Source: Chlorokybus atmophyticus (taxonomy: Eukaryota > Streptophyta > Chlorokybophyceae > Chlorokybales > Chlorokybaceae). Taken from it: 64,000 nucleotides of DNA. Below, piece after piece: positions 23,707 through 34,525 of this stretch (its first letter is position 1; every line of letters starts with the position of its first letter). The notes under the pieces were generated by a model, which did no database searches, was not told the DNA's origin, and worked only from the letters and a program-made list of their open reading frames with translations. The translations under genes were made by a program, and so were the position numbers. The DNA lies in assembly GCA_009103225.1 (NCBI GenBank), contig RHPI01002973.1, positions 26,096 through 90,095 on the forward strand. Reading direction: 5' to 3'.

Positions 23707-25448
23707 ACGACTGTCACAGAGTTTGATGCATGTTGGCAATGCTCTGCTGGCTAGTGTGTGGACTCACTTCTTGTTTTGTTGCTGCAGGATGCCAACGAGC
23801 GGGCACAGACCAGTCACACGGTCTTGCAGGAGTCCATGCGCAACTTCAATGAGATGCGCAAGAAGCAACTTGAACGTGCTCTCAACAATCTGGAGGAGTC
23901 ACACCGGCAGCGTAGGCTGCTGGCTGATAACTTCACCCGTGAAGACAAACTGCTGCAGCAGCAGCTGCAGGAGCTGCAGCAAAGGGAGTTGGCAGCGGTA
24001 TCCAATGCTGAGGAGCTGCGGCGGCAAAGGGAGTTGGCAGCAAAATCCAATGCTGAGGAGGTTGACAGTCTGCGCCGGCAGTTGCTTCAGGCACAGCAGG
24101 AGGTTGCAGCATCAAACGCATCGATGACCACCATGGCGGCAGACGCAGAGAACCGTTGGCGCTCCACCGATGCGGTGCTTCACGAGTACCATCAGCACAA
24201 CGCCAGTCTGTTGGAACGGGTGCAGCAGCTGGAGTCCACCTCAAGTGCGGCGGCCAATGTTGGTGAAGAGCTGCACCGTACAAGGGAACAGCTACTCAAG
24301 CTGCAGCAGCAAGCGGTACAACCTGTTTCTGAGGTTGTCAACACTGAAACTGTCAATGCACTGACAGAGAGAGCTGAGCGAGCAGAGAAGCAGTTGGAAG
24401 AGGTGCGAGCCCGCAATCAAGAGCTGGAGCAACGTTTGGGGCATGCGCAGATCAACACTGAGGCTGTCAACAAAGTGAGAGTGCGAGTTGAGAATGCAGA
24501 GAAGCAGTTGGGAGAGGTGCAGCAACAATTGGGGGAGGCGCATAGCAACGTTGACAGGCTGGAACAGCTATCGGTGGAGCTTTACGCTGCACTCGATGAG
24601 CGGCCTAAACAAGAGGCATTGGACAGCCTGCAAGATGCATTGGACAGCCTGCAAGATGCATTGAACAGCATTGGACAGCCTGCAGAAACAGTACGACTGC
24701 GCAGATGGGAAGTACAATCAAGCGAAGTCGGAGATGGAAGCCCTCCAGGATGAGGTAGACCATCTCAAACAACAGCTCCCGCAGCCACCGCAGCAACACC
24801 TCCAGGACCTGCAGCTACAGCTTCAGCAAGCGCAACAGCAATAATTGCAGCTGCAAAACCAGCTTCGGCAGCATTAGCAGCAGCTTGAACATCACCATGC
24901 GCATGACTTCATCAACACCATTCGGGAATGGGCGCGTGAGGTGACGAACCTCTTTGTCAACTTGCGAAGTTACGAGCGTGACGACGTGCTGGCGGGTGGT
25001 CCGACCGCCTTGGTTGCTGGCTGGACCAACAGGTTTACACAGGGTGCGGGATGGCAATGTCACTTGATGCAGCGCTTAATCCAGCTAAGGGATCTTCATC
25101 AGCGCAACAGACCAGGTGGACAGGGAGGATTTAAAAGTTGGGAGAGCGATGGCTGGCTTCCTCAACTTCTACCGTAACGCGGATGCACACTACACTGGCA
25201 TTCTGCGAGAGGCCCAAGTAATCAGTGAAGTCAACATCACTTCAATCTTTGAAGCGATGTTCCTTTCCATGCCATCATTCCTGGACTTCCTGGAGCAGCT
25301 TGACAGGCGGATGGCTGCGCGTCGTGCGCAGCCGGCCGTGTTGGAGGCAACAACCCCTACCGACTTCCAAGCTTCATTGCAGTGGTTGCATACCCCTGAA
25401 GGCATGGACGCCTTGACAAGATACCGCCAGGCTTGTTTCAGGCGGTAA

Positions 25449-25838
25449 GGCGCAGGTCGGTAAGGACTGAACCCACCATGTATACCTTAGCCCGCGCTAG
25501 GCAGTTACATAGAACGATTGCCTTTGCGTACTACCAGCGGATCCTGGGGTACATCTGAACCTTCCTTGGTGTACATAATCTGTATATAGTACAAGCGTGT
25601 TAATGCCTAAGATGAACATCAGTGTTTTTATGCCTTCTTTCAGTAATGACCACTCACAACAAGCACAAATGAGCACATGAGCACAATTGACAGCCGCATG
25701 GACTTTAAGTGACACGTATTGCCTTGTTGCAGGCTGTCAACCACTCACAACATGAAACCACACATGAGCACAATTGACAGCCGCAACGACAGTCACCTTG
25801 ACAGCCGCATGGACTGTTGCCAAAAATCGTTATGCGTA
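25449..25838. other. Region between convergent CACTA-like genes
   Basis: 3' flanks of both genes. Contains GACAGCCGCATGGACT-type repeats at 25689, 25779 and 25800. A small terminal transposase exon after the GTACGC donor near 25838 is possible but not resolved. Confidence 0.4.
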
Positions 25839-28800
25839 CCTGCCTCGGGCTCTCCTGCCTTGTAGTACATGACATGTCTGTCATAGAACATGCGCACCAC
25901 CTCAGTTGTTGGCTGCTCTTGCCATCTGCCTTGATCAACTTGCTGCCAGTTCAGCTTCCTCTTGACCGCAATGGGTGACACCTTCTGGTTGCGACAGTCT
26001 TTATTGACCACCCACCGCGCCAGGCCTTGGCGGGCACTCGCTGGTCTAGGAGCAGGCTTCAGGTAGTCAACCAACATGTTGCCTTCATCGTCAACTTGGG
26101 GCTGTCGAACAACGACGATCCATGGCGGAGGATCATCAGATGCAGGTACTGGTGGGTCAGTGGGCACGCGAAAGTCAAAGACCGACTTCTTCTCATCCTC
26201 ATGTCTTACAAGCAGCACATCCCCGGTTTTAGGCCATACGGGGAGAGGTATATCAGCTGCTAGCAATCGCAGCTCTGGGTTGCTGAAGTCGTAAGCCAGC
26301 ATGTAGGGGAGCAGCCTTGGTCTCTCCGTCAGCATCCACACTTTGCGCAGCAGCTGCTGCCCTCGAACAANNNNNNNNNNNNNNNNNNNNNNNNNNNNNN
26401 NNNNNNNNNNNNNNNNNNNNNNNNNNNNNNNNNNNNNNNNNNNNNNNNNNNNNNNNNNNNNNNNNNNNNNNNNNNNNNNNNNNNNNNNNNNNNNNNNNNN
26501 NNNNNNNNNNNNNNNNNNNNNNNNNNNNNNNNNNNNNNNNNNNNNNNNNNNNNNNNNNNNNNNNNNNNNNNNNNNNNNNNNNNNNNNNNNNNNNNNNNNN
26601 NNNNNNNNNNNNNNNNNNNNNNNNNNNNNNNNNNGAGAGAGAGAGAGAGAGTGCAAACAGTGATTGCTGTGACAGTCGTCGACAGTCTGCGACTGACAAT
26701 GCCAACATTGACAGTCTGTGTGACTGCCAATGCGGTATGGATAGTTGAGACTGTGTAGTGGACAGCATAAAGTGGACATCTCTACGGATGTCAATGCCAG
26801 CACGTACCTGTATACCAGGCCGTCCCTCATGTAGGCTTTGTAGTCACGCACTGTCCGCCGCGACTTGGTGTGGATGGCAATGTTCTCTTGTGTGCAGATG
26901 CGTCCAAACAAGGCGTCGTTCCCTACGTACTGAATGCTGCCTCGTCCAATCAATATGCCTTTCTCTTTGATGTGCTGAGAGTGTGCCAAGGTGGGATATG
27001 CTTCCACAAGAGCCCATATCTCCTCTGCGTGTCTGATTGTAGCCACCTCATACCAGGTGGACCCGTTGGATTCTGTTTTACTGATTGCTGACAGTGCATT
27101 GACGACTCTGTGGTGGAGCAGCAGGCCTGACCTCTGATCATCATGCATGACGCCAAAGAGTCGCACAAACCATCTCCTGACAGATCGCTTCATGAAGCTG
27201 ATCTCGTATTCTTTACTGTTGGATGGGGTGTTGACATACAGCTTCACAGAGCGCTCAAAGGCGTAGCATCAGAACACATCATGGTGGCCATGTCGACGGA
27301 TGTTGTCAAGCAGGTGGCAAGTTCCCGCAATGTGCTCCAGAATCTTCTTGTTAGTGCCAAAGCAGATCTCACTGTTTACCTTCCAGCATCTGAGCAATGC
27401 ATTAGCGAGCTCCAGACGGCCGGAATCCCAACCCAAGCTGCGCGAGATGTCAAAGAACAAGAGAAATATTATGTGGAGGCACATGACGAGGTCTCTCCTT
27501 TCTTCGCTTAGCAGCTTGTGAAAAACGTAAGGCACAGCAAATTGCACAAAGAGCTGGTGCTCCTGCGCCTTCCACCATCCAAGGCGCCCGCTGAGGTCAT
27601 GTGGCCAGCGGTTACCATGCCTCAACTCCCTGGGCCGTGCGTCTCTCATCACAGTTAGCCGACTGTCAATCTCAGCCTTGCTGACCTGCTCGTCGCCACC
27701 ATCCATTAGAGTGCAGGCTGTCAAGCTCTTGGCCAGTCCTTCGGCTAGCGTGTGCATGGTATCAAAGACCATGTCCTGGCATGGGTCAAACTTGTACATC
27801 CGCCAAAGCCTCCACAAAGGCGACAGCCCGTTGACGCCATATTTCTCGGCTTTCTCTTTCTTGCGATTGGGATATTCTGTGCTTTCAACTTCATCAAACA
27901 GCAGGTATGTGGCCTCTGCAGTTCTTTTGGCAAATAGGTGGCGACTGTGGTAGCGGCTGCTAGCGTAGTGGAAATCGCTCCTGTTGCTTTGAGTTTCTTC
28001 AACAACATCGTTGCCAGTGCGGGGATCTTGAGTAACCTGTTGGGTAACAATCGAGTACCGGATATGAGTTGCCAGCAGGCAACAAGCCCTGCAACCGCAT
28101 AAGCCGCCATTCTTGAATTGCCCCATCTCGCTTTGAGCGGGATTGTCACCGGCTATGTTCATGACAATGGCTCTGAGGAAAACCTTCTCACCTGCAAAAC
28201 CCGTTGCATCAGGACGCACTGCTTTGTGGGCAGCGCGTGTGAAGCTATGCGCAGGACACAACCGCGACTGTCAACATGGACTGTCCCGTACATTAGACAG
28301 CTGCACTGCAAACACAGTCGCTGGTGACAGTCTTCTCAACGCGCGATGGACTCATAAAAGGTGGCAACCAACGAAGTGCATAATTGTGACAGTCGTTTTT
28401 GCACAGCCCTCAATGGACTGTGCTTACTCTGCTCGATTCTGTTGAGAATATTCTTGTATCCGGTCAGCTTGCCCTGTGGATAAGAATAGCCGCGAGAAGA
28501 TTCAGGCGCGAGAAGGTTCCAGTCGAGAAAGGTCCAGGCGAGGACTTCAGTCGAGAAGGTTCCAGGCGCGGAGTCGAGTCCGGAGTCTGGAGACTTCCAG
28601 GCGCTGTAGAAGAAACGTTGTAGCTCGGTGGTTACGTCATTGTATGGCGCGTGTCATAGCTTGTTGGAAAGCTCTTAAAAGTAGCTACGTGGTGCAACTT
28701 AGAGCGCAGGAATCGGTTGAGTGTAGAAGTCGTGGTGGCTTCTAGAGTAGACAGGTGCAGAACTGGCGGGTATAAAAGCCCGCGGTATGACTTTGTTGTA

Positions 28801-31800
28801 ATCCTTAGAAAGCCTTTTGGATCAGCCTTGTGTGTATGCTCTGGTAGAGTGTGTGTACTTGTGCTTGCACCAACTCCATGCATGGTCAGTAGTGTCCGAA
28901 TCTCAACAGGTTATGGGCCCACACTACGCTGGTTTAGCAAGTGTCTAGAGGCGTGATAACGGCAGTAGGCTAGGCAAGGAGTTCTAGCTAAGTCTTGTGA
29001 GGTTGGGTGAGTCCTGGAAGATGGCAACCAACTACGACAAGGTGACCGTGGAGCCTTTGGACGTGGACAACTACAACACATGGAGCGTGCGCATGAAGAT
29101 GTTGCTGGTACACAAAGACTTGTGGGAGTGGGTGGACCCGGAGGAGGCTGACCCTATGTCTACAAGGCAGAGTTCGGTGTTCAAACAGCAAAGTGGGAGA
29201 GCGCTTGCCCTGATCGGTCTCAACGTGAAGGATCATCACTTGGTGTTGGTGGATGGCTGCAAGACTGCACGAGAGGCTTGGGAGAAATTGGCATCGCACT
29301 TCAAGGCGAAGAATAGCGCGAGGAAGGTGCAGCTAAAGAGAGAGCTCGCTGGGTTGAAGAAGCAAGGCGCAGCGGAGCCTCTTACCAAGTATGTGTCGCG
29401 TGCACGAGAGTTGCAGAAGGACCTTCAAGGCGTTGGCTATGAGGTGAAAGAGTCCGAGTTGGTGTGGCAAGTACTGTCCGGGTTGCCTGAAGACTATGAC
29501 ACGGTGATCACGGTCTTGGAGGGCTTGGAGGCAGAACCCACGGTGGACGAGGTGGTTCCAAGATTGCTGCAGGTGGAGTCGAGGCTAGCGAAGAAGCATG
29601 AGGAAGGCTCGGAGGCGACGGCTTTCTCAGCGACTTCAGGAAGAGGTACTGATCGTTTTCAGCATGGGTCTGGGCGTTTCAGTGGTGATGGTGGCGGTGG
29701 TAGTGGTGGTGGAGCGTCAAGGAGTGACAGGGTCTGCTACTATTGCGGGAAGAAGGGCCACATCAGGGTGCATTGCTCGATGAGAAAGCAGCACGAAGAG
29801 GAGCGTGGTGGAGAGAAGCATCATGCCATGACGGGACGTGTTCGAGAAACGCCTATTGCCTTTCATGCAACAACGGATGGTGAGGCAGCTGGGTGGGTGC
29901 TGGACTCGGGTTGCACGAGGCATATGACGGGTGATCATGAGAAGTTGGCGAAGTACAAGGTCTTGGAGAAACCTATGAAGGTGAAGTTCGGCAAGACAGA
30001 GGTGTTCGCGGTTGGTGTAGGAGAAGCCAAAATCCTGTCCCAGGTTGGAGGAAGGACGAGGCAAGTGTTGTTGAGAGAGGTTTTGTATGTCCCAGGGCTA
30101 GAGGTTAGCCTATTCTCTGTGCGCATCGCGGCGAGAGTTGGTGCTGTGACAGTGTTTAGTGGGGACATAGGAAGGGTAGTGCTGCGTGGTGTCACAGAGT
30201 TGGTTGGCATCAACGTTGGAGGGCTCTACATCATTAAGGAGGTCAAGGGTGCGGAGATGCACAAGAAGACCAAGGTGGAGGTGTCCAAGTCAGCACCAAT
30301 TGTGAAGAAGATGAAGAAGAAGGCCAAGGTCGAGCCTGTTGCTGAAAAGGGAGCGCGAGCTCAAGAGAAGGTGACCAAGAGCGTGTCACATGCGAGTGGT
30401 GGAGTGATTCCACGTGTGGAGGTTGCTGAGGGTTTCAAGAAGGTTGAAGATGCAGTTCCTGAGCTCGTGGGAGCTATAGAAGGCGTTGGCATCAGCAAGG
30501 ACAAGAAGGAGAAGCATGGTGCTGGTGGTGTGCAGGACGTTGCCGAGAGTGAGCACGTGGGAGCACATGCAAATGACCATGAGAGTTTTAACAAGGGTGT
30601 GCAAGTAAAGAGCTTCAAGGAGACGCTCATGAGAGGTGCGGGAAGTGTTTTCAAGATGGTTGGAAGAGCAAAGGATGGCGTGGGAGTTCGTCGCGCATAA
30701 GTACGCAAGGAGTTGGCATCGAAGGTGTTAAAGGCCAAGCTGCCCGCGTGGGAGTGTTGAGAATATTCTTGTATCCGGTCAGCTTGCCCTGTGGATAAGA
30801 ATAGCCGCGAGAAGATTCAGGCGCGAGAAGGTTCCAGTCGAGAAAGGTCCAGGCGAGGACTTCAGTCGAGAAGGTTCCAGGCGCGGAGTCGAGTCCGGAG
30901 TCTGGAGACTTCCAGGCGCTGTAGAAGAAACGTTGTAGCTCGGTGGTTACGTCATTGTATGGCGCGTGTCATAGCTTGTTGGAAAGCTCTTAAAAGTAGC
31001 TACGTGGTGCAACTTAGAGCGCAGGAATCGGTTGAGTGTAGAAGTCGTGGTGGCTTCTAGAGTAGACAGGTGCAGAACTGGCGGGTATAAAAGCCCGCGG
31101 TATGACTTTGTTGTAATCCTTAGAAAGCCTTTTGGATCAGCCTTGTGTGTATGCTCTGGTAGAGTGTGTGTACTTGTGCTTGCACCAACTCCATGCATGG
31201 TCAGTAGTGTCCGAATCTCAACAGATTCATTACAATGGGTATTAAGTTGACAAACGATGTCGACAGTCACATTCATGACATAGCATTGCGCACGAGGTCT
31301 TGTGAACGGATGTATCAAGCGTACCGGCCGATCGATGAGGGAGCTTAATGTCCACCCGGCTCGAGTCCAAACCGTAGTGCGTAGGGAAGCCCATGGCGTA
31401 CAAATCCTCCAACTCATCCAGCATGGGCTTCATAAGCGGGTTTAGACAGTCCTTGTCAGCGTCGAGTAGCTCGTCAACTGGGACAAACACCATGGGCATG
31501 ATGGAAGAAGCCTGTGAGCTGACGCGCTTGCCTCCGTTGCGTACAACAACGTTGATGACAAGGCTGCTCCGCTTTGTAGTTAATGCGCAGCGGAAACCAT
31601 CACTGTGCAGCATGAGCGCAATGTTGCGCGGGTCTCCAGTACACTGCTGCGCAGCCTCTTCATTGTCATAGGAGCATTCGCAATGCCATTTCTGATATCC
31701 ATCCCTGTGCTGGGACATGTCAATGTCATTATTGTAGCGTCCACAATCGCATTTGTTTGGCAGAGGAATGGTCTTCGTGCAGTCCCAAAAAAAAGACAAC

Positions 31801-33512
31801 TCTCTCCACTTGCTGCCATGCCAATCTTCCCATTGAGGCACTGGGGGCTGGTTGACTGGCACGTCGAGCCAGGTGTCTTTGTCTCGCCAAGCAGCAAGGT
31901 TGTCATATGCAATAGAAGGTACTTGCAGCCACGGACCGAGCCCTGGACCACCTGTACACAAAGTCAATGCACTCCTTGCGCGTGCGCCCGCATTGGCCTC
32001 CGCACGGCTGTTTCCACAAGCGCTTCACAAGCTTGTGGCGACTGTCATCTGCCTCATAGCTGTCCTCGCTGTCATAAACCCGGATGGGTAAGCATCTGGA
32101 AAGAGATAACTGCATCTCGTGCATGCTGTATATCTCTGCGACTCTGGCATTCCGATGGAAGTAAGCAATGCATCGACAGCCGTGATGTCAGCCGGCTTGG
32201 AGGGGTTGCGCTGGCCGAGCAAGGCGTGGAGGTCATTTCGCAGCTGACTGTGGTCATAAGTAGGATCCTTGGCAAGCTGAACGACTGAATCCTCAGCAAT
32301 AAAAACAATCTTCAGCACCTTATTGATCATTGATTGCTGAGCATGAGAGTCCTCCAAGTCTGTCAGCAGTGACATGAACTTATCCAGAATCTTTTGCGTA
32401 GGTGTCTCTGAGGTTTGTTGTTGGCAAGAAATGCCTGGTTGAGGGGTATCGCATTTTGCTGAAGGCATTGGCGGTGGGTGCATACTTTTTTGCGCCGCCG
32501 TGTCCAGTCGCATGTGGGCCATGGCAGTCTCCAAGTCAATCAACTGCCAAAAGAAACGGGCAGTCAACAACTGAAGTATGGTTCACAACGTTGTGCGCAT
32601 AGCAGTGGGCGAACATGACAGTCGCATGGACAGCCTCAGTGCATGTCCAACAACCGTGCGCGCTATGAGTGAGCATGAGCAACATGATTAGTGCTCACCT
32701 TGCCATGGCACCTCAGGCAAGAGCAAATTCTCTGGGAGACTTCTTGCTGCTCGGGTTCTTCAACAGCCTCTTCGTCACTAGTCAGCGCATGCAAATTGTC
32801 AGTTGGCATGTCAACAGTCTCTTGCACGCCTGATTGTTGCCATGGTTGCTGAGAGGGGGCAGCACTGCTGGTGCCAGCCATGTTGACAGTCGGCTGTGGA
32901 TCAGACTGTCGATTGAATTGCAGCGGAGCTGTTGCGGCACTGCTGGTGCTGGCAACATCGACAGTCGGCTGTTGCCTTGGGTGAAGTGTGGCTGCCACTC
33001 CATTGGTAGTGATGCCGGCCACATGGACAGTCGGCTGTTGATTTGCGGGAGGCCTACAGAAATCCAGCAGTTAGACCATATGCGCTGGCACCATCAACTG
33101 ACAGCAATACACAGCAAGGCAGCTAGTGCACGTGCAGTTCGTTGACAGTCTCCTACCATGTGAAGGACATATTACTGGTGAAGGCTGTCACAGCAACGAT
33201 AGCTGGTGGCATGCACAGAAGACCGCGTGACCATTGCAGAGAAGCAAGTAAGGTCAGCAAGTTAACTTACCGCTCATGCTGCTGGCTGATCTCACCATCC
33301 AGCTGGTCGTGCGTGGCCTCAACTTCATGGGCAGGCTGTGGGTTGTCAACATCGTGCTGCACATCAGCCGCCTGCTCCGGCATGGGTAGGGAACTCTGTT
33401 GGCTGCGACGGCGGTGCCTACGACTGGTGTTCCTCTTATCGGCTGGTTGCAAGTTGATTCCCAGCTTGGTACTAATGTCCCTGGCAAACTTGACAGCTTT
33501 TTTGCTTGCCAT
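25839..33512 (-). CDS. Tnp2-like CACTA transposase gene, multi-exon
   Basis: Minus strand; Met at 33512 (MASKKAVKFARDISTKLG). Exon 1 33512-33271; exon 2 33053-32699, ending in a CSCLRCHG zinc-like site; exon 3 from 32543 (LIDLETAMAHMRLD, then CTRCSYLFPDAYP); then about 31967-31330 with the first catalytic-Asp region (IALMLHSDGFRCAL, LMKPMLDELEDLYAMG). Next is an intron holding element A; then 28261-27269 with AGDNPAQSEMGQF and CGCRACC (second Asp); then 27250-26808 and 26370-25839. An intron with a sequencing gap separates the last two. A TGA near 27257 and a frame change near 32120 suggest decay or sequence errors. The order HSDG, GDNPA, CxxC matches the Tnp2 family. No TIR was resolved. Confidence 0.75.
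26371..26634. other. Assembly gap (Ns) in GA repeat
   Basis: 264 Ns bordered on the right by GAGAGAGAGAGAG. The gap lies in a transposase intron; frames running across it are artefacts. Confidence 0.98.
28440..28908 (+). repeat. 5' LTR of element A
   Basis: The TATA box TATAAAAG (28771-28778) is framed by GCGGG and CCCGC. The short 28476-28745 frame repeats at 30791-31060 only because both lie in LTRs. Confidence 0.95.
28909..28924 (+). promoter_or_regulatory. Primer-binding site of element A
   Basis: GGTTATGGGCCCACAC directly after the LTR; 14 bases complementary to the initiator tRNA-Met anticodon arm (half-tRNA priming). Confidence 0.85.
29021..30700 (+). CDS. Gag-protease polyprotein of element A
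   Basis: The likely start is ATG 29021 (MATNYDKVTVEPLDVDNYNT), since this Gag N-terminus matches the other copies; an upstream in-frame ATG at 28997 exists. About 560 residues. Gag covers roughly residues 1-220; zinc knuckle CYYCGKKGHIRVHC near 240; protease active site LDSGCTRHMTG near 300 and LREVLYVPGLEVSLFSVRI. Where other copies go into the pre-integrase (GGLYII...), this protein turns into a Lys/Val/Ala-rich tail of about 140 residues ending VGRAKDGVGVRRA. The tail has no pol similarity. No stops or shifts. Its role is particle assembly and self-cleavage; the tail may be unique to this family. Confidence 0.9.
   Translation: MATNYDKVTVEPLDVDNYNTWSVRMKMLLVHKDLWEWVDPEEADPMSTRQSSVFKQQSGRALALIGLNVKDHHLVLVDGCKTAREAWEKLASHFKAKNSARKVQLKRELAGLKKQGAAEPLTKYVSRARELQKDLQGVGYEVKESELVWQVLSGLPEDYDTVITVLEGLEAEPTVDEVVPRLLQVESRLAKKHEEGSEATAFSATSGRGTDRFQHGSGRFSGDGGGGSGGGASRSDRVCYYCGKKGHIRVHCSMRKQHEEERGGEKHHAMTGRVRETPIAFHATTDGEAAGWVLDSGCTRHMTGDHEKLAKYKVLEKPMKVKFGKTEVFAVGVGEAKILSQVGGRTRQVLLREVLYVPGLEVSLFSVRIAARVGAVTVFSGDIGRVVLRGVTELVGINVGGLYIIKEVKGAEMHKKTKVEVSKSAPIVKKMKKKAKVEPVAEKGARAQEKVTKSVSHASGGVIPRVEVAEGFKKVEDAVPELVGAIEGVGISKDKKEKHGAGGVQDVAESEHVGAHANDHESFNKGVQVKSFKETLMRGAGSVFKMVGRAKDGVGVRRA
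30755..31223 (+). repeat. 3' LTR of element A
   Basis: 469 bp, same sequence as 28440-28908 by reading; offset exactly 2315 bp. Confidence 0.95.
32780..33053 (-). repeat. Coding repeat QPTV(D/N/H)xA built from GACAGTC units
   Basis: In transposase exon 2 the units QPTVHVAG, QPTVDVASTSSAA, QPTVNMAGTSSAA and VQETVDMP recur, spelled by copies of the strand-complement of GACAGTC(G)GCTG at about 32887, 32957 and 33026. Confidence 0.7.
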
Positions 33513-33773
33513 TGATATTGCGCCAGCATTCCGCCACCAAGTACACCGCCAAGAGGCCGCCGCCGCCGCCACCAACAAGAGCGCCGCCGCCTGCTCCCTC
33601 CGCCGGCGCCACCTCACTGAGCGGTAAAACCCTACTGCACAGACCACGGTACTTTAAGCCCATGCACGTGAGTTGACAGTCGCACCATGCAAGGTGCTTG
33701 ACTCTATGGAGTAACTGCACACCGTTCGATAAGCTTGGATCGACGGTTACTAGAGGCTGCCATGAAGACTTAC

Positions 33774-33811
33774 CCTTGACAGTCGCATCATGCATGGTGC
33801 GACTGTCAAGG
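33774..33811. repeat. 38-bp near-perfect GACAGTC palindrome
   Basis: CTTGACAGTCGCATCATG pairs with CATGGTGCGACTGTCAAG; one mismatched pair. It lies upstream of the transposase Met. A second GACAGTCGCACCATGC copy is at 33675. Confidence 0.85.
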
Positions 33812-33919
33812 AGCTGCGCGTGCATCAGCGATGGTCCCAATCACTGTTCTGCGGACCAACCTAAAACCACGCATAGTCCGTACTCTCCCACACCTTCGGA
33901 TCATGAAGAGCTTGGTTAA

Positions 33920-34470
33920 GTCAAGGACCATATACGGTCTGCAAGTATACGACAATTTGGACCAATAGCTGCCTGGTTAGCTTAAGGACCATGAATGGCC
34001 CACAACTTGTTAGATTTTGGACCAGTAGGAGCTTGTTAAGGCGGCAGACCATGTATGGTGCGTGCTGCTTGTCTAAAATGACCGATAAGCTGAGCGTGCA
34101 CCAGCAACGGTCCGCCCAATCAGTGTGGTTCGGACCAGTCCCATCGATATCATTCACCGCAACACATACGGTCCGGCATTGTTGTGGTCCAGACCACGCA
34201 TGGTCCGTACACCCATTGACAGTCGCATCGGCAATATGCCTGGTCCGGCTGCAGACCGTGTATGGTCCAGTCTTTCGCGGCCAGTAGGACCGGTAATATG
34301 TCTGGTCCAGCCACGCACTACATCTGGTGCGTGACTGCGCACCAGGATTCGGGACCCCGAACGGACCATGCATGGTCCGTCCCCCGCGGACCAGGCAGTC
34401 CTGGCCCGCGGGATACGGACCATGCATGGTCCTGGGGGTCCGTGAAAGGACCATACCTGGTCCTTGAGCG
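33920..34470. repeat. Cluster of GGACCATGCATGGTCC palindromes
   Basis: At least ten exact or degenerate copies, e.g. the perfect 20-mer ACGGACCATGCATGGTCCGT at 34361-34380 and GGACCATGCATGGTCC at 34417-34432, with variants near 33926, 33990, 34049, 34190, 34255 and 34448. The position upstream of the transposase fits the subterminal repeat region of a CACTA element, but the terminal CACTA/TAGTG was not found. Frames in this block are composed of repeat. Confidence 0.8.
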
Positions 34471-34481
34471 TCAATCCGTGT

Positions 34482-34525
34482 GAATGGCATGCATCAGCAC
34501 AAGCATACACACGCTTTACACATCA
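34482..34525. repeat. 44-bp repeat, copy 1
   Basis: Starts GAATGGCATGCATCAGCAC and ends CGCTTTACACATCA; the same sequence occurs at 48088-48131. Purpose unknown. Confidence 0.9.

Larger units (their letters stand above)
21834..25448 (+). pseudogene. Coiled-coil protein gene (CACTA-like accessory gene), disrupted
   Basis: Exon 1 (21834-21994) and exon 2 (from 22060) join in phase 0. Exon 2 starts with a heptad-rich helix (AKEKALTLQAVSLELQQEER), then two in-frame stops near 22186 and 22288, then a Pro-rich tail. It is split by a solo LTR at 22921-23388; the frame continues after it to 23555 apart from one TGA. Exon 3 starts at 23788 and encodes about 290 residues of strong coiled coil (QQLQELQQRELAAV, LEEVRARNQELEQRLG). 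A shift near 24655, two stops, and another shift near 25110 follow. The last part (FLNFYRNADAHYTGIL ... ALTRYRQACFRR) ends at 25448. It converges on the Tnp2-like gene. Function unknown; a DNA-binding or dimerising transposition factor is only an inference. Confidence 0.6.
28440..31223 (+). mobile_element. Element A: complete gag-only copia retrotransposon (TR-GAG-like)
   Basis: Two 469-bp LTRs (28440-28908 and 30755-31223) that I read as identical, TGTTGAGA...TCTCAACA, flanked by GATTC at 28435-28439 and 31224-31228. The primer site is at 28909 and a GCGTGGGAG polypurine tract lies just before 30755. The single interior frame is Gag-protease; there is no integrase, RT or RNase H. It is inserted in an intron of the minus-strand transposase gene. 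Identical LTRs and an intact frame indicate very recent insertion, so it must borrow enzymes from autonomous relatives. Confidence 0.93.

Noticed and set aside
26253-26768. Frames running through the N gap
   Set aside because: They span unknown bases beside a GA repeat; no evidence of coding.
23112-31417. Recurrent 83- to 89-codon frames in three places (23112, 28476/28632, 30791/30947)
   Set aside because: They are identical because they lie in copies of the family A LTR; LTR, not protein.
33920-34480. CRISPR-like array
   Set aside because: Repeats are short, palindromic, unevenly spaced and overlapping, and the DNA is eukaryotic; not a CRISPR array.
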